DNA of 34,029 bases, taken from Cellulomonadaceae bacterium. GTDB taxonomy: Bacteria; Actinomycetota; Actinomycetes; Actinomycetales; Cellulomonadaceae. Position numbers and translations under genes: made by a program. Shown one piece after another: positions 33,835-34,029 of this stretch. Each line of letters opens with the position of its first letter. The first letter of the stretch is position 1. Under the pieces are notes generated by a model. The model saw only the letters and a program-made list of their open reading frames with translations. It was not told where the DNA came from and ran no database searches. Location of the stretch: contig JAIRQO010000001.1 in assembly GCA_031256435.1 (NCBI GenBank), forward strand, positions 1-34,029, read 5' to 3'.

Positions 33835-34029
33835 ATGTTCTGTCCACGCAAGGGGTCGCAAAGACGGCGACACGCACGGATCATTGCCATGTCCATGACC
33901 GCTGTGATGGCTATCTCCGGCTTTGCTATGGCCGACGATGATCCGCCTGACCTCATGGAGACTGGGTACAATCCCGCGTACCGCACGGATCCCAACCGCA
34001 CCGAAAAAGCCACCGATGAGCATGACGAG
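33835..34029 (+). CDS. Secreted protein, N-terminal part only (runs off the window)
   Basis: 65 residues are visible and the frame is open at the window edge. The ATG has AAGGGAGATC upstream, a good ribosome site. Residues 1-34 form a signal peptide: basic start (RKGSQRRRHARI), hydrophobic core (AMSMTAVMAISGF) and a likely cut after AMA, then an acidic mature start DDDPPDLMETGYNPAYRTD. No domain can be recognised in the visible part. It is divergent from pyrH, 230 bases apart. In many actinobacteria a secreted peptidase lies near this locus, but nothing here shows one. Confidence 0.7.
   Translation, partial: MFCPRKGSQRRRHARIIAMSMTAVMAISGFAMADDDPPDLMETGYNPAYRTDPNRTEKATDEHDE

Overview
The window is a GC-rich stretch of an actinobacterial chromosome. 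The right end carries the order pyrH-frr-cdsA-rlmN-(DivIVA-like)-dxr-(ADP-ribosylglycohydrolase)-rip1/rseP-ispG-GNAT(DUF4081). Its dxr-rip1-ispG-GNAT core matches the mycobacterial Rv2870c-Rv2867c order. Sortase-type surface proteins, a class I PPK2 and frequent GTG starts fit the same phylum. I infer a host-associated high-GC Gram-positive, perhaps Actinomycetaceae or a relative; the genus cannot be fixed from sequence alone.

Layout. (1) Positions 1-5732, plus strand: the end of a probable class C sortase, an array of 10-bp repeats, a very small pilin-like protein with a degenerate sorting signal and a His/Gly-rich stalk, a 1305-residue DUF11-type wall-anchored adhesin, and an MBL-fold hydrolase. 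(2) 5703-8508: a MATE exporter on the minus strand, facing a truncated GNAT fragment and a fructosamine-kinase-family gene on the plus strand. (3) 8512-14979: a relic-like repeat array and terminator, a P2-type Ca2+ ATPase, a two-gene membrane module bracketed by 61-bp direct repeats, a GH13 alpha-amylase-family enzyme and a YgjV-like/GNAT-like fusion. (4) 15001-24886: a giant RecB-like nuclease/SF1 helicase, PPK2, ProS, a DUF4914 PEPCK-like P-loop protein and a DUF4081 GNAT. (5) 24960-33604: a tightly overlapping minus-strand operon linking nucleotide metabolism, ribosome recycling, CDP-diacylglycerol synthesis, rRNA methylation and two MEP-pathway steps. (6) 33835 to the end: the start of a divergent secreted protein.

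How the genes work together. Region 1 looks like a surface-fibre locus: sortase, minimal shaft pilin and large adhesin. In the right-hand operon, Dxr and IspG supply isoprenoid precursors and CdsA makes the phospholipid precursor CDP-diacylglycerol. Rip1/RseP is a membrane protease, so the operon leans towards envelope building. An ADP-ribosylglycohydrolase is wedged between dxr and rip1 with overlaps on both sides.

Two themes stand out. First, short tandem repeats are unusually common, both between genes (periods of 10, 16, 19, 22 and 23 bp) and as in-frame low-complexity inserts inside otherwise conserved enzymes. Second, several genes without a Shine-Dalgarno have a TANNNT box 6-7 nt before the start codon, as expected for leaderless mRNAs. 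No tRNA, rRNA, CRISPR array, replication origin or intact insertion sequence was seen.
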